From positions 33,147 through 97,146 of the forward strand of contig NZ_LDTB01000009.1 in NCBI RefSeq assembly GCF_001476895.1: a stretch of 64,000 nt of DNA, in the 5' to 3' direction. The first letter of the stretch is position 1. The number at the start of each line of letters is the position of its first letter. Below the pieces are notes generated by a model, which saw only the letters and a program-made list of their open reading frames with translations, was not told the DNA's origin and did no database searches. This DNA comes from Sphingomonas endophytica. Lineage in GTDB: Bacteria; Pseudomonadota; Alphaproteobacteria; Sphingomonadales; Sphingomonadaceae. Below are positions 1-9,528 of this stretch, piece by piece. The translations under genes and the position numbers were made by a program.

Positions 1-131
1 TCGACGCGGCCGCCCGCCGCCAGACGAGCGACGATCTCATCGAAGAAGGTGGAGACGATCGCCTCCACGTCGCGCTGCGATAGGCCGGGATTGTCCTTCA
101 TCAGCGATTGCACCAATTCCGACCTGATCAT
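1..131 (-). CDS. ihfB: Integration host factor subunit beta, partial
   Basis: Only the first 43 codons are in the window; the gene continues past the left edge. The start ATG is at 131 on the minus strand. The visible protein begins MIRSELVQSLMKDNPGLSQR and continues through VEAIVSTFFDEI and RLAAGGRV, the helical N-terminal half of an HU/IHF fold. IHF is a sequence-specific DNA-bending heterodimer used in recombination, replication and sigma54 promoters. It lies directly downstream of rpsA on the same strand, the usual cmk-rpsA-ihfB order in proteobacteria. The 188-base gap and the rpsA terminator suggest it also has its own promoter. IhfB fits better than HU because of the MIRSEL start and the neighbourhood. 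Confidence 0.85.
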   Translation of the reverse strand, partial: MIRSELVQSLMKDNPGLSQRDVEAIVSTFFDEIVARLAAGGRV

Positions 132-256
132 TGCGCGTTAGCCCTTGATTGTCCCGGTTATCTTCAGGGCGACCTGATACAGGTGAGTTTCGCCGGCCGG
201 TAGCACCGAAATGACAACGATTGTGCAAATTGGGTCACTTGCCGGACCCCGGGCAA

Positions 257-296
257 GAAAAAGGGGGACCGGCCGGTCGGCCGATCCCCCTTTTAA
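257..296 (-). terminator. Rho-independent terminator of rpsA
   Basis: On the minus strand an AAAAGGGGGA arm and a TCCCCCTTTTT arm enclose a GC-rich centre (GGCCGACCGGCC), followed by a T run at 262-257. It lies about 25 bases past the rpsA stop codon and upstream of ihfB, so it should end or attenuate the rpsA transcript. Confidence 0.85.
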
Positions 297-319
297 CGGT
301 CCGATGGACGAACCGCCGC

Positions 320-2026
<1,707 letters not shown>

Positions 2027-2258
2027 AAAAGAAACAGTCCTATGTCGTTTTCCGGCCAGGCGGTTGGGTCCGCCGGTCTTGGCCATCACCGCCGCGCCGA
2101 CCCCGTGCCGTGCGCGACATCCATGGGATCGGGGAGCGACGGTGGCCTTTCGCGGATGTGCGAAAAGGCGCGATGGATATACGATCGCGCCGCGCCTCCG
2201 CGAGCCCCAGCCCGCCGGACCGCCGCGCCTTAGGCGAAATGCCGCGAAGAAGCAAGGT

Positions 2259-2264
2259 TGACAA
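2259..2264 (+). promoter_or_regulatory. Possible -35 element of the toxin-antitoxin promoter
   Basis: A consensus TTGACA lies 29 bases before the antitoxin ATG on the plus strand. No good -10 hexamer follows at 17 bases, so this is a weak call. The rest of 2027-2292 holds no recognisable gene; it must also contain the oppositely directed rpsA promoter and leader. Confidence 0.3.
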
Positions 2265-2292
2265 TCTTTGCCAATCGGCGGACGCTGCGGGC

Positions 2293-2553
2293 ATGGCCAC
2301 GATGAACATCTCGCTCCCCGATGCCATGAAGGACTGGGTCGAGCAGCAGGCGGCGACCGGCCGCTACAGCAATTCCAGCGATGTCGTGCGCGACCTGATC
2401 CGCCGCGAACAGGTGCGCGCGGAAAAGATCGCGAACATGCAGCGGTTGATCGATGAGGGGCGGGCGAGCGGCGTTTCGGAGCGATCCCCCGAAGAACGGC
2501 GTATTGAGGCAAGGCGGCGCGCGCGCCTGATCGTGGCCGCCGATGGGATATAG
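2293..2553 (+). CDS. ParD-like ribbon-helix-helix antitoxin
   Basis: An 86-residue protein that begins MATMNISLPDAMKDWVEQQA and continues SNSSDVVRDLIRREQ. This is the ribbon-helix-helix DNA-binding fold of ParD antitoxins (beta strand MNISLP, then two helices). The C-terminal part, with a SPEERRIEARRRARL stretch, is the likely toxin-wrapping segment. Start ATG at 2293 is chosen for the strand MNISLP; the alternative ATG at 2302 would cost three residues. It overlaps the toxin gene by 11 bases, so the two are translationally coupled. Such antitoxins bind their own promoter with the toxin. The pair is read against its neighbours rpsA and cmk. Confidence 0.88.
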   Translation: MATMNISLPDAMKDWVEQQAATGRYSNSSDVVRDLIRREQVRAEKIANMQRLIDEGRASGVSERSPEERRIEARRRARLIVAADGI

Positions 2554-2830
2554 GTTGAGTGATGAGGCGGACGAGGATTATTTCTCCATCTACCTCCACG
2601 GTGTCGAGACATTCGGCGAGGAACAGGCCGAACGTTATGCGGACCTGCTGGATCGGGCGTTTGCCTTCCTCGGCGATCATCCACGCGCCGGTCGGGAGCG
2701 GCTCGAATTGCGCGAAGCCATTCGCGGCTACCCAACCGGGTCACACCTCATCTTCTATGCCATCGATGAGGATGACGACGTGCTGATCCTGCGCATCCGC
2801 CACGGGCGCGAGGATTGGGCGGCGGATTAG
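2543..2830 (+). CDS. ParE/RelE-superfamily toxin
   Basis: A 95-residue small basic-acidic protein beginning [20 protein letters not shown], with [20 protein letters not shown] and a C-terminal [13 protein letters not shown]. This layout (LS..A..DL..I, G..R..L, then a beta sheet ending in ILR..H.R.D) is typical of ParE. By family, ParE toxins inhibit DNA gyrase; RelE relatives cut ribosomal mRNA. The YLHG...G...A..Y pattern and the ParD partner favour ParE. The final four bases overlap the end of cmk, which runs in from the other side. No truncation is visible, so the toxin is probably intact. Confidence 0.87.
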   Translation: MGYRLSDEADEDYFSIYLHGVETFGEEQAERYADLLDRAFAFLGDHPRAGRERLELREAIRGYPTGSHLIFYAIDEDDDVLILRIRHGREDWAAD

Positions 2831-3450
2831 CCCGCGGTTCGCCCTTCCACCAACGCGATCGCCCGCGACACGGCGGCGTCGATCGACAGGAAGCTGGTGT
2901 CGAGCTCCATCGCATCCTCCGCCGCGACCAGCGGCGCGGTGGAGCGCGAGCTGTCGCGGTCGTCGCGGGTGCGGATATCGGCGAGCACCTGATCGTAGCT
3001 GATCGCGCTGCCCCGCGACTTCAGCTCGTCATGACGGCGTCGCGCGCGGATCATCGGCGTGGCGCGCACGAACAGCTTGGCGTCGGCGTCAGGCGCGATC
3101 ACCGTCCCGATATCGCGCCCGTCGAGCACCGCGCCGCCGGGCTGGTGCGCGAACTTCTTCTGTCGCTGCATCAGCGCCGCGCGCACCAGTGGATGCGCCG
3201 ACACGATCGAGGCGATCTGCCCCGTCGCATCGTCGCGCAAGCCCGGATCGGCGAGCAGCGTGTCATCGAAATCGCACGCCGCCACGGCATCGGCCTCGAT
3301 CGCCGGGTCCAGATCCAGCCGCAGCACCTGCGCCGCGACCGCGCGATACAACAATCCGGTGTCGAGATGCGGCACGCCGTAATGCCGCGCCAGCGCGCGC
3401 GCGATCGTGCCTTTGCCGGACGCGGCGGGACCATCGACCGCGATAATCAC
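2827..3450 (-). CDS. cmk: Cytidylate kinase (CMP/dCMP kinase)
   Basis: A 207-residue enzyme that transfers phosphate from ATP to CMP or dCMP. The P-loop is at the very N terminus ([15 protein letters not shown]), followed by [12 protein letters not shown], and the CMP-kinase-specific segment [20 protein letters not shown] lies near residue 108. The length is normal for the family. It starts inside the end of aroA (4-base ATGA overlap), so aroA and cmk form one translationally coupled operon. In most relatives rpsA follows directly; here the ParDE pair intervenes and overlaps the cmk stop by four bases. Confidence 0.96.
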   Translation of the reverse strand: MIIAVDGPAASGKGTIARALARHYGVPHLDTGLLYRAVAAQVLRLDLDPAIEADAVAACDFDDTLLADPGLRDDATGQIASIVSAHPLVRAALMQRQKKFAHQPGGAVLDGRDIGTVIAPDADAKLFVRATPMIRARRRHDELKSRGSAISYDQVLADIRTRDDRDSSRSTAPLVAAEDAMELDTSFLSIDAAVSRAIALVEGRTAG

Positions 3451-4784
3451 GCCGCACGCCCCGACAGCGTCTCAAGCTGCTGGTAGAAGGCCGGGTAACT
3501 GGTCGCGACCGGCGCGATATCGTCGATCGTCACCGCGTTCCGCGCATGTAGCCCGGCGACGGTCATGCTCATCGCGATGCGGTGGTCGAGCTTGGTCGCC
3601 ACCGTGCCGCCGCCCGCGATCTTCTCGCCGCCCGAACCGTGGACGGTCAGCCCGTCCTCATGCTCCTCGGTGGTGACGCCATTGGCCTCCAGCGCGGCGC
3701 GCATCGCGGCGATGCGGTCGCTTTCCTTGACGCGCAGTTCCTCCGCGCCGCGCGCGACCGTCTTGCCTTCGGCAAAGGCGGCGGCGACGAAGAGTGCGGG
3801 ATATTCGTCGATCATCGACGGTGCCAGATCGTGCGGCACGACGATCCCGGCCAGCGTCGCGTGGCGGACGCGCAGGTCGGCGACCGGCTCCCCGCCGACG
3901 ACCCGCGCATCCAGTTCGGTGATATCCGCGCCCATCATGCGCAAGGCGGTCACCAGCCCGGCGCGGGTCGGGTTCAGCCCGACATTCTCGATCACCACGT
4001 CGCTGCCCGGCACGATCGACGCCGCGACCATCCAGAAGGCCGCCGACGACGGATCGCCGGGCACGACGATCGATTGCGGCTTCAACTCCGCCTCGCCGGT
4101 CAGCGAGATGACCCGCCCGCGCGGGCCCTGCTCGACGGTCAGCTGCGCACCGAAACCCGCCAGCATCCGCTCGCTATGGTCGCGAGTCGGCACCGGCTCG
4201 ATCACGCGCGTGATGCCCGGCGTGTTGAGCGCGGCGAGCAGCACCGCCGACTTCACCTGTGCCGAGGCGACCGGCAGCTCATAGTCGATCGGCACCGCCG
4301 GACACGCCCCGCGCACCATCAGCGGCAGGCGGGTGCCGGGCGACGCCTCGATCGACGCGCCCATCTGTGCCAGCGGCACAGTGACGCGCGCCATCGGTCG
4401 CGCCGACAGCGAGGCGTCGCCGGTGAAGGTCGCGGTGATCGGATGGCTGGCGACCAGCCCCATCAGCAGCCGCGTCGAGGTGCCCGAATTGCCCATGTCG
4501 AGCGCCTGGCATGGCTGGAGCAGCCCGCCGACCCCGACGCCGTAAATGCGCCAGATGCCGTCGTCGCCGCGCTCGATCGTCGCGCCCATCGCGCGCATCG
4601 CGGCGGCGGTGGCGAGCACGTCCTCCCCCTCCAGCAACCCCTCGACGCGGCTTTCGCCGACCGCCAGCGCGGACAGCATCAGCGAGCGGTGGCTGATCGA
4701 CTTGTCGCCGGGAACGCGGATCCGTCCCGCCAGCCGCGCGGGGCCGGGGACGGTGAACGGAGTGGGGGAGGAAGAATGCGCCAT
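3447..4784 (-). CDS. aroA: 3-phosphoshikimate 1-carboxyvinyltransferase (EPSP synthase)
   Basis: A 445-residue enzyme of the shikimate pathway that joins phosphoenolpyruvate to shikimate-3-phosphate. Recognisable blocks are [17 protein letters not shown] near residue 20, [87 protein letters not shown] and [14 protein letters not shown]. The overall sequence follows the class II (Agrobacterium CP4-like) group rather than the enterobacterial class. At the position of CP4 Ala100 this protein has glycine (GNSGT instead of GNAAT). It overlaps cmk by four bases. Upstream, 100 bases separate it from the divergent TIGR02300 gene, so the two probably share a promoter region. Confidence 0.97.
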   Translation of the reverse strand: MAHSSSPTPFTVPGPARLAGRIRVPGDKSISHRSLMLSALAVGESRVEGLLEGEDVLATAAAMRAMGATIERGDDGIWRIYGVGVGGLLQPCQALDMGNSGTSTRLLMGLVASHPITATFTGDASLSARPMARVTVPLAQMGASIEASPGTRLPLMVRGACPAVPIDYELPVASAQVKSAVLLAALNTPGITRVIEPVPTRDHSERMLAGFGAQLTVEQGPRGRVISLTGEAELKPQSIVVPGDPSSAAFWMVAASIVPGSDVVIENVGLNPTRAGLVTALRMMGADITELDARVVGGEPVADLRVRHATLAGIVVPHDLAPSMIDEYPALFVAAAFAEGKTVARGAEELRVKESDRIAAMRAALEANGVTTEEHEDGLTVHGSGGEKIAGGGTVATKLDHRIAMSMTVAGLHARNAVTIDDIAPVATSYPAFYQQLETLSGRAA

Positions 4785-4884
4785 GCGCGCCGCGCCTTGC
4801 CAGCCGCCTTGCGCTATGGCAAGGCGCGCTCCACTTCAGCGGGGCGACCTGTTTGATCCACCCATCCGAAAGGCTTTTCACGGC

Positions 4885-5205
4885 ATGATCCAGCCGGAAT
4901 GGGGCACGAAGCGTACGTGCCCGAAATGCGCGACGCGTTTCTACGACCTCCAGAAGGACGAGCCCGTCACCTGCATCAACTGCGGTTATGCATGGGAGCC
5001 GGAGCCGATCCTGAAGTCCAAGCAGCCGCTGCCGTTCGAGGCCGCCAAGCCCGACAAGGAAAAGGTCGACGCCGATCTGGCCGGTGACGACGAGGATCTG
5101 GACACCGGTGAGGACGAGGAGCCCTCCGCCGACGACGAGGTCGATCTGGGCGGCGACGACGATCTGGGCGTCGAGACGATCAGCGAAGACGACGAAAACA
5201 ACTGA
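4885..5205 (+). CDS. TIGR02300 family protein (zinc-ribbon, acidic tail)
   Basis: A 106-residue protein of unknown function. The N terminus (MIQPEWGTKRTCPKCATRFY, then EPVTCINCGYAWEP) has two CxxC pairs, CPKC and CINC, that should bind one zinc ion. The C-terminal half is extremely acidic (runs of D and E such as GDDEDLDTGEDEE), which suggests a protein- or nucleic-acid-mimic tail. This matches the alphaproteobacterial TIGR02300 family. It is often found next to aroA, and here it is divergent from aroA with 100 bases between. The start at 4885 is chosen because the zinc ribbon begins directly after it. Confidence 0.88.
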   Translation: MIQPEWGTKRTCPKCATRFYDLQKDEPVTCINCGYAWEPEPILKSKQPLPFEAAKPDKEKVDADLAGDDEDLDTGEDEEPSADDEVDLGGDDDLGVETISEDDENN

Positions 5206-5222
5206 CGTGTGAAAAAAGGTGC

Positions 5223-5247
5223 GGCAGGCGGCAAAACACCGCTTGCC
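5223..5247 (+). terminator. Hairpin after the TIGR02300 gene
   Basis: GGCAGGCGG and CCGCTTGCC pair with one mismatch around a CAAAACA loop, 17 bases past the stop. A second stem (GCAGCCC with GGGCTGC) follows at 5254-5276. Neither has a T run, so termination is only possible, not shown. Confidence 0.35.
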
Positions 5248-5290
5248 AATCCCGCAGCCCCCGGATAGAGGGCTGCCTCCCGGACGGAAT

Positions 5291-5366
5291 GGGGCCGTAG
5301 CTCAGCTGGGAGAGCGTCGCAATGGCATTGCGAAGGTCAGGGGTTCGATCCCCCTCGGCTCCACCA
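5291..5366 (+). tRNA. tRNA-Ala(GGC)
   Basis: A complete cloverleaf: acceptor GGGGCCG pairs with CGGCTCC, D arm GCTC...GAGC, anticodon stem TCGCA/TGCGA around loop ATGGCAT with anticodon GGC, and T arm AGGGG TTCGATC CCCCT. The 3' ACCA end is encoded, giving 76 bases. It stands alone, downstream of the TIGR02300 gene. Confidence 0.96.
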
Positions 5367-5559
5367 TTCCCGTACTGAGCGCCGCGATTGGCGCTTCCGC
5401 CCCTCCTGCGCGGGCGTGAACAACAACGCCAGACGCGGTCCACCCGGCATCCATCGTTGGACGCCAGGTAGTCATGTCTCCCGACATCGTCACGACAGCC
5501 GGACCGTCAATCCCGCCCCGGTCACACCAACGCGCCCCGTCGCGATCGTGGTAGCGCGG

Positions 5560-5916
5560 CTACCGACCGCCGGCCTCCAGCAGCCGGCGCGGCTCCGACA
5601 GTTCCCAGCTTCGTGCGATCCGGTCCTCGACCAGCGCCCAGTCCGCGTCACCACCGAGATCGAGGCTCACCCAGCCCGAGGCCCCCAGATATGCCGGGCG
5701 CCGGTACACGCCCGGCACAGCCTCCATCAGCGTCGCCTGTTCGTCGGCATCGCTGGTTCGTACGCACACCACCGTCAATCCGTCGCCGTGGTGATCGTCG
5801 CGGAACTGCGCGAACATCCGGTCCGCGACGAAGAAGCTCGGCTGCCCGTGGCTCTCGCGCTCTGCGGTCTCCGGCAGCAGGGTGGCGATGGCGCGGACGC
5901 GGTCGAGTGGGGTCAT
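5560..5916 (-). CDS. MmcQ/YjbR family protein
   Basis: A 118-residue protein of the MmcQ/YjbR family (CyaY-like double-wing fold). Characteristic parts are LPETAERESHGQPSFFVADR near residue 14, a beta-sheet region (LTVVCVR), VYRRPAYLGASGWVSLDL and the C-terminal WALVEDRIARSWELS. The biochemical function is not established; members are often described as DNA-binding. A second member of the family is encoded at 62725-63072, but the two are clearly diverged. It lies just upstream of purN on the same strand in reverse order, with 10 bases between. The 5367-5559 gap holds nothing I can name. Confidence 0.8.
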   Translation of the reverse strand: MTPLDRVRAIATLLPETAERESHGQPSFFVADRMFAQFRDDHHGDGLTVVCVRTSDADEQATLMEAVPGVYRRPAYLGASGWVSLDLGGDADWALVEDRIARSWELSEPRRLLEAGGR

Positions 5917-5926
5917 GCGGACCTGC

Positions 5927-6520
5927 TTACGGTTGGACGAACGCCTTCAGAACCGCCGGATACAGGCGATGTTCCTCCGCCAGCACGCGCTCGGCCAGCG
6001 TATCGGGCGTATCGTCGGCGCGGATCGGCACCTCGGCCTGGCCCAGCACCGCGCCGCCGTCCAGTTCCTCGGTCACGACGTGCACCGAACAGCCCGCCAC
6101 CGCATCGCCGGCCGCGATCGCGCGCGCGTGCGTGTCCAGACCCTTGTACTTGGGCAGCAGCGACGGGTGGATGTTGACGATCCGCCCGCGCCAGCGCGCG
6201 ACGAACGCGTCGGACAGCAGCCGCATATAGCCCGCCAGCGCGATATAGTCCGCGCCCGCCTCGCGCAGCGCCGCGTCCAGCGCCGCCTCGTAAGCGGGCT
6301 TCCCTATGCCCTTGGGCGACAGCGCGAAAGTCGGCAGCCCGTTCGCCGTCGCCCACGCCAGACCTGCCGCCTCACGCTTGTCGGAGGCGACCACGACGAT
6401 GCGATAGGCGTCACCCTGTTCGGCCGCCAGCGCCTGCATGTTCGATCCCCGGCCCGAGATCAGCACCGCGACCTTCGCCGGCTCGCGCGTCGCCGCATCG
6501 TTCACTGGCACGTCGCTCAC
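5927..6520 (-). CDS. purN: Phosphoribosylglycinamide formyltransferase (GART)
   Basis: A 197-residue enzyme of purine synthesis that formylates GAR using 10-formyl-tetrahydrofolate. It shows [15 protein letters not shown] at the N terminus, then [20 protein letters not shown] with the catalytic Asn and His, and [15 protein letters not shown] with the catalytic Asp. I place the start at the GTG at 6520, because it overlaps the purM stop as GTGA, the normal coupling in purMN operons. An in-frame ATG 13 codons further up lies inside purM and adds residues that do not look like the family. Confidence 0.94.
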   Translation of the reverse strand: MSDVPVNDAATREPAKVAVLISGRGSNMQALAAEQGDAYRIVVVASDKREAAGLAWATANGLPTFALSPKGIGKPAYEAALDAALREAGADYIALAGYMRLLSDAFVARWRGRIVNIHPSLLPKYKGLDTHARAIAAGDAVAGCSVHVVTEELDGGAVLGQAEVPIRADDTPDTLAERVLAEEHRLYPAVLKAFVQP

Positions 6521-7608
6521 TGGTGATGCGTCGCGGTCCAGTCGGCACGCGCGCTCCACGTCTCGGTGCGGCCCGACACGGTGCAGCCGCGCTCGCCGGC
6601 CTCGATCCGCCCGATGCGATGTACGGTCTCGCCCGCCTTGCTCAACCCGGCGACCACTTCCTCAACCTCTTCGGCGGCGACGATCACCGCCATGCCGATC
6701 CCGCAGTTGAAGGTGCGCGCCATCTCCTCCGGCTCGATCGCGCCCTGCGCCTGCAGGAACGCCATCAGCCGGGGCTGCTCCCATGCGTCGGCGTCGACAT
6801 GCGCATGCACGCCCTTCGGCAGCACGCGCGGGATATTCTCCAGCAGACCGCCGCCGGTGATATGCGCCAGCCCCTTGATCCGTCCGTCGCGAATCTGCGG
6901 CAGCAGGCTGGCGACATAGATGCGCGTCGGCGCCATCAGCGTGTCGATCAGCAACCGGTCGGCGTCGAACAGCGCGGGGCGGTCGAGCTTCCAGCCCTTG
7001 TCCGCCGCCAGCCGCCGGACCAGCGAGAAGCCGTTGGAATGGACGCCCGACGAGGCGAGGCCCAGAATCACGTCGCCCGCCGCGATCCCCGCGCCGGTCA
7101 GCACGTCGCCGCGTTCCACCGCGCCGACGCAGAAGCCCGCCAGGTCATAGTCGCCGTCGCTGTACATGCCCGGCATCTCGGCGGTCTCGCCGCCGATCAG
7201 CGCGCAGCCCGCGATCCGGCACCCCTCCGCGATCGAGGCGACGACGCTCTCCGCCACGGCGTTGTCAAGCCGGCCCGTGGCGTAGTAATCGAGGAAGAAC
7301 AGCGGCTCGGCGCCCTGCACGACCAGATCGTTGGCGCACATCGCCACCAGGTCGATCCCGACCCCGGCATGGCGATTCCACTCGATCGCGAGCTTCAGCT
7401 TCGTGCCGACGCCGTCGTTGGCGGCGACCAGCAACGGATCGGTGAAGCCCGCCGCCTTCAGGTCGAAGAAGCCGCCGAACCCGCCCAGGTCGGCATCGGC
7501 ACCGGGCCGGCGCGTCGCACGCGCCAGCGGCGCGATCGCGCGGACCAGCGCATTTCCGGCGGCGATCGACACGCCGGCGCTCTCGTAGGTGTAGCCTTCG
7601 TTGCTCAT
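6517..7608 (-). CDS. purM: Phosphoribosylformylglycinamidine cyclo-ligase (AIR synthetase)
   Basis: A 363-residue ATP-dependent enzyme that closes the imidazole ring in purine synthesis. Key segments are [20 protein letters not shown] at the N terminus, [54 protein letters not shown] and [19 protein letters not shown]. All are diagnostic for PurM. The start at 7608 (MSNEGYTYE) fits the family; the open frame further upstream has no similarity. It is followed by purN with a 4-base GTGA overlap. It is divergent from the DUF2066 gene, with 64 bases between for both promoters. Confidence 0.97.
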   Translation of the reverse strand: MSNEGYTYESAGVSIAAGNALVRAIAPLARATRRPGADADLGGFGGFFDLKAAGFTDPLLVAANDGVGTKLKLAIEWNRHAGVGIDLVAMCANDLVVQGAEPLFFLDYYATGRLDNAVAESVVASIAEGCRIAGCALIGGETAEMPGMYSDGDYDLAGFCVGAVERGDVLTGAGIAAGDVILGLASSGVHSNGFSLVRRLAADKGWKLDRPALFDADRLLIDTLMAPTRIYVASLLPQIRDGRIKGLAHITGGGLLENIPRVLPKGVHAHVDADAWEQPRLMAFLQAQGAIEPEEMARTFNCGIGMAVIVAAEEVEEVVAGLSKAGETVHRIGRIEAGERGCTVSGRTETWSARADWTATHHQ

Positions 7609-7672
7609 GGAAATGCCGCCTAGCCATATCGCGCTTGGATTTCCACGCCTGCTTCGCCAAAAGACGCGCAAC

Positions 7673-8911
7673 ATGCGTCTTCGCCTGCCTGTCGCCCTTG
7701 TCCTTACCGTCGCCATCGTGGCGCTCGGCGCCGGTGGCGTCGTCGCGCAGATCGAGGGCGGCGATCGCGGCGTCGCGGCGGTCGACAGCTCGAACGATTT
7801 CGAAGTGTCGGGCATCCGCGTCGACGTCAGCGGCCCCAATGCCGATGCCGCGCGGCTCGCCGGCTGGCGCGAGGCGCAGCGCAAGGGCTTCGTCCAACTG
7901 TCGCAGCGGCTGGGCGCGGGCGGTGGGCTGGTGTCGGACGGCACGCTCGATTCGATCGTGTCGAGCATCGTGGTCGAGGACGAGCAGATCGGCCCGAACC
8001 GCTATGTCGCGCGGCTGGGCGTGCTGTTCGATCGCGCGCGCGCCGCCGGGCTGCTGGGGGTCTCGGCGGCGATGCCACGCTCGGCACCGTTCCTGGTGGT
8101 GCCGGTGCAATGGTCGACCGGGGTCGGCACCGTGTTCGAGCAGCGGACGGTCTGGCAGGAGGCATGGGCGCGTTTCCGCACCGGCACCAGCGCGATCGAT
8201 TATGTGCGCCCGGCCGGCACCGGGCCGGATCCGCTGCTGCTCGACGTCGGCCAGACGCAGCGTCCCGACCGCGCCTGGTGGCGGACGTTGGTCGATTCGT
8301 ATGGCGCCAGCGACGTGCTGATGCCCACCGTGCGGCTGTACCGGCAATGGCCGGGCGGCCCGGTGATCGGCGTGTTCGAGGCGCGCTACGGCCCCGACCA
8401 CCGCGTGTTGCAGCGCTTCACGCTGCGCGTCGGCGGGCCGCGCGGCGTTCCGGCGCTGCTCGACGAGGCGGTGCGGCGGCTGGACGGCGTTTATCAACAG
8501 GCGCTGCGCGGCGGCTACCTCGGCACCGATCCCGGTCTCAACCCGATCATGCCGGTCGTGGAAACGCCGCCGGAAGAAGCGTCGGACCTGATCGTCGACG
8601 ATCCGGCGCTGGCCACGACCACCGTCGCGGTCACGCTTCAGTTCGATACGCCGGATGCGGCCGCGGTCACCGGAACCGAGGCGGCGGTGCGCGGCGTGCC
8701 CGGCGTGACCGCCGCCGCGACGACCAGCCTGGCGTTGGGCGGCATCTCGTCGATGAACGTCAGCTTCGTCGGCACCGCCGATGCGCTGCGCGCCGCGCTG
8801 GAGGCGCGCGGGTGGCAGGTGATCGGCACCGCGCCGACGCTGCGCATCCGCCGCGCCGCCGCCACCTCCGCGCCACCCGCCGCCGCCCCGCGCAGCGGAG
8901 CGGGCGGATGA
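7673..8911 (+). CDS. DUF2066 family exported protein
   Basis: A 412-residue protein that begins with a signal peptide or membrane anchor ([20 protein letters not shown], ending near VVAQ). The body carries the DUF2066 pattern: [33 protein letters not shown] and [16 protein letters not shown]. Members are exported proteins of unknown role that usually sit next to hda, as here. The C-terminal part has a second small alpha/beta region ([20 protein letters not shown]) and ends in an Ala/Pro tail. The stop overlaps the hdaA start as ATGA, so it heads the hdaA-ppk1-ppx operon. Confidence 0.8.
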   Translation: MRLRLPVALVLTVAIVALGAGGVVAQIEGGDRGVAAVDSSNDFEVSGIRVDVSGPNADAARLAGWREAQRKGFVQLSQRLGAGGGLVSDGTLDSIVSSIVVEDEQIGPNRYVARLGVLFDRARAAGLLGVSAAMPRSAPFLVVPVQWSTGVGTVFEQRTVWQEAWARFRTGTSAIDYVRPAGTGPDPLLLDVGQTQRPDRAWWRTLVDSYGASDVLMPTVRLYRQWPGGPVIGVFEARYGPDHRVLQRFTLRVGGPRGVPALLDEAVRRLDGVYQQALRGGYLGTDPGLNPIMPVVETPPEEASDLIVDDPALATTTVAVTLQFDTPDAAAVTGTEAAVRGVPGVTAAATTSLALGGISSMNVSFVGTADALRAALEARGWQVIGTAPTLRIRRAAATSAPPAAAPRSGAGG

Positions 8912-9528
8912 ACCAGATCGCGCTGCCGCTGGCCTGGCCCGCGGATGAGCAGGGCGAATTCTTCATCGTCGATTCCAATGCGCGGGCGGTGCGGATGCTC
9001 GAACATTGGGCGACCTGGCCGGTGCGGACGGCGCTGCTGGCCGGTCCGCCGCGGTCGGGCCGGTCGCTGCTGGGGCGCATCTTCGCGGCACGGTCGGGCG
9101 GGGCGGTGATCGACGACGCCGATCGCGCCGACGAGGAGGAATTGTTCCACGCCTGGAACCGCGCGCAGGAGGAGCGGCGCCCGCTGCTGCTGATCGCCGC
9201 CGCGCTGCCCCCGGCATGGCCGGTCGCGCTGCCGGACCTGCGGTCGCGGCTGGCGGCCAGCCCCGCTGCGACGATCGGCCCGCCCGAGGACGCGCTGGTC
9301 GCGGCCTTGTTCGAACACGGGTTCGCGCGTCGCCATCTGGATGCGCGCCCCGATCTGATCGCATGGCTGACCGCGCGGACAGGGAGGAGTCACGCCGCCG
9401 TCATGGAGACGATCGATAGGCTCGATCAAGCCGCGCTGGCCGGGCGTCGCCGCCTGACGATCCCGTTGGCGCGCGAGACGCTGGACGGCGATCCGGCGGC
9501 CAACAAGCGGAGCGACCAAGCCTCATGA
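8908..9528 (+). CDS. hdaA: HdaA, DnaA-related regulator of replication initiation
   Basis: A 206-residue short AAA+ protein related to DnaA. It starts with the beta-clamp-binding hexapeptide QIALPL ([10 protein letters not shown]), the hallmark of Hda proteins, which tie DnaA-ATP hydrolysis to the loaded sliding clamp. The Walker A region reads AGPPRSGRSLLGR with Arg in place of the usual Lys, as in other Hda proteins, and VIDDADRADEEELFHAWN is the Walker B/sensor region. It has no C-terminal DnaA-box-binding domain. It overlaps DUF2066 upstream (ATGA) and ppk1 downstream (ATGA), so it is part of a tightly coupled operon. Confidence 0.9.
   Translation: MNQIALPLAWPADEQGEFFIVDSNARAVRMLEHWATWPVRTALLAGPPRSGRSLLGRIFAARSGGAVIDDADRADEEELFHAWNRAQEERRPLLLIAAALPPAWPVALPDLRSRLAASPAATIGPPEDALVAALFEHGFARRHLDARPDLIAWLTARTGRSHAAVMETIDRLDQAALAGRRRLTIPLARETLDGDPAANKRSDQAS

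Noticed and set aside
1..15. A NotI-type GCGGCCGC near the left edge as vector or linker sequence
   Set aside because: It codes in frame for the normal AGGRV segment of ihfB.
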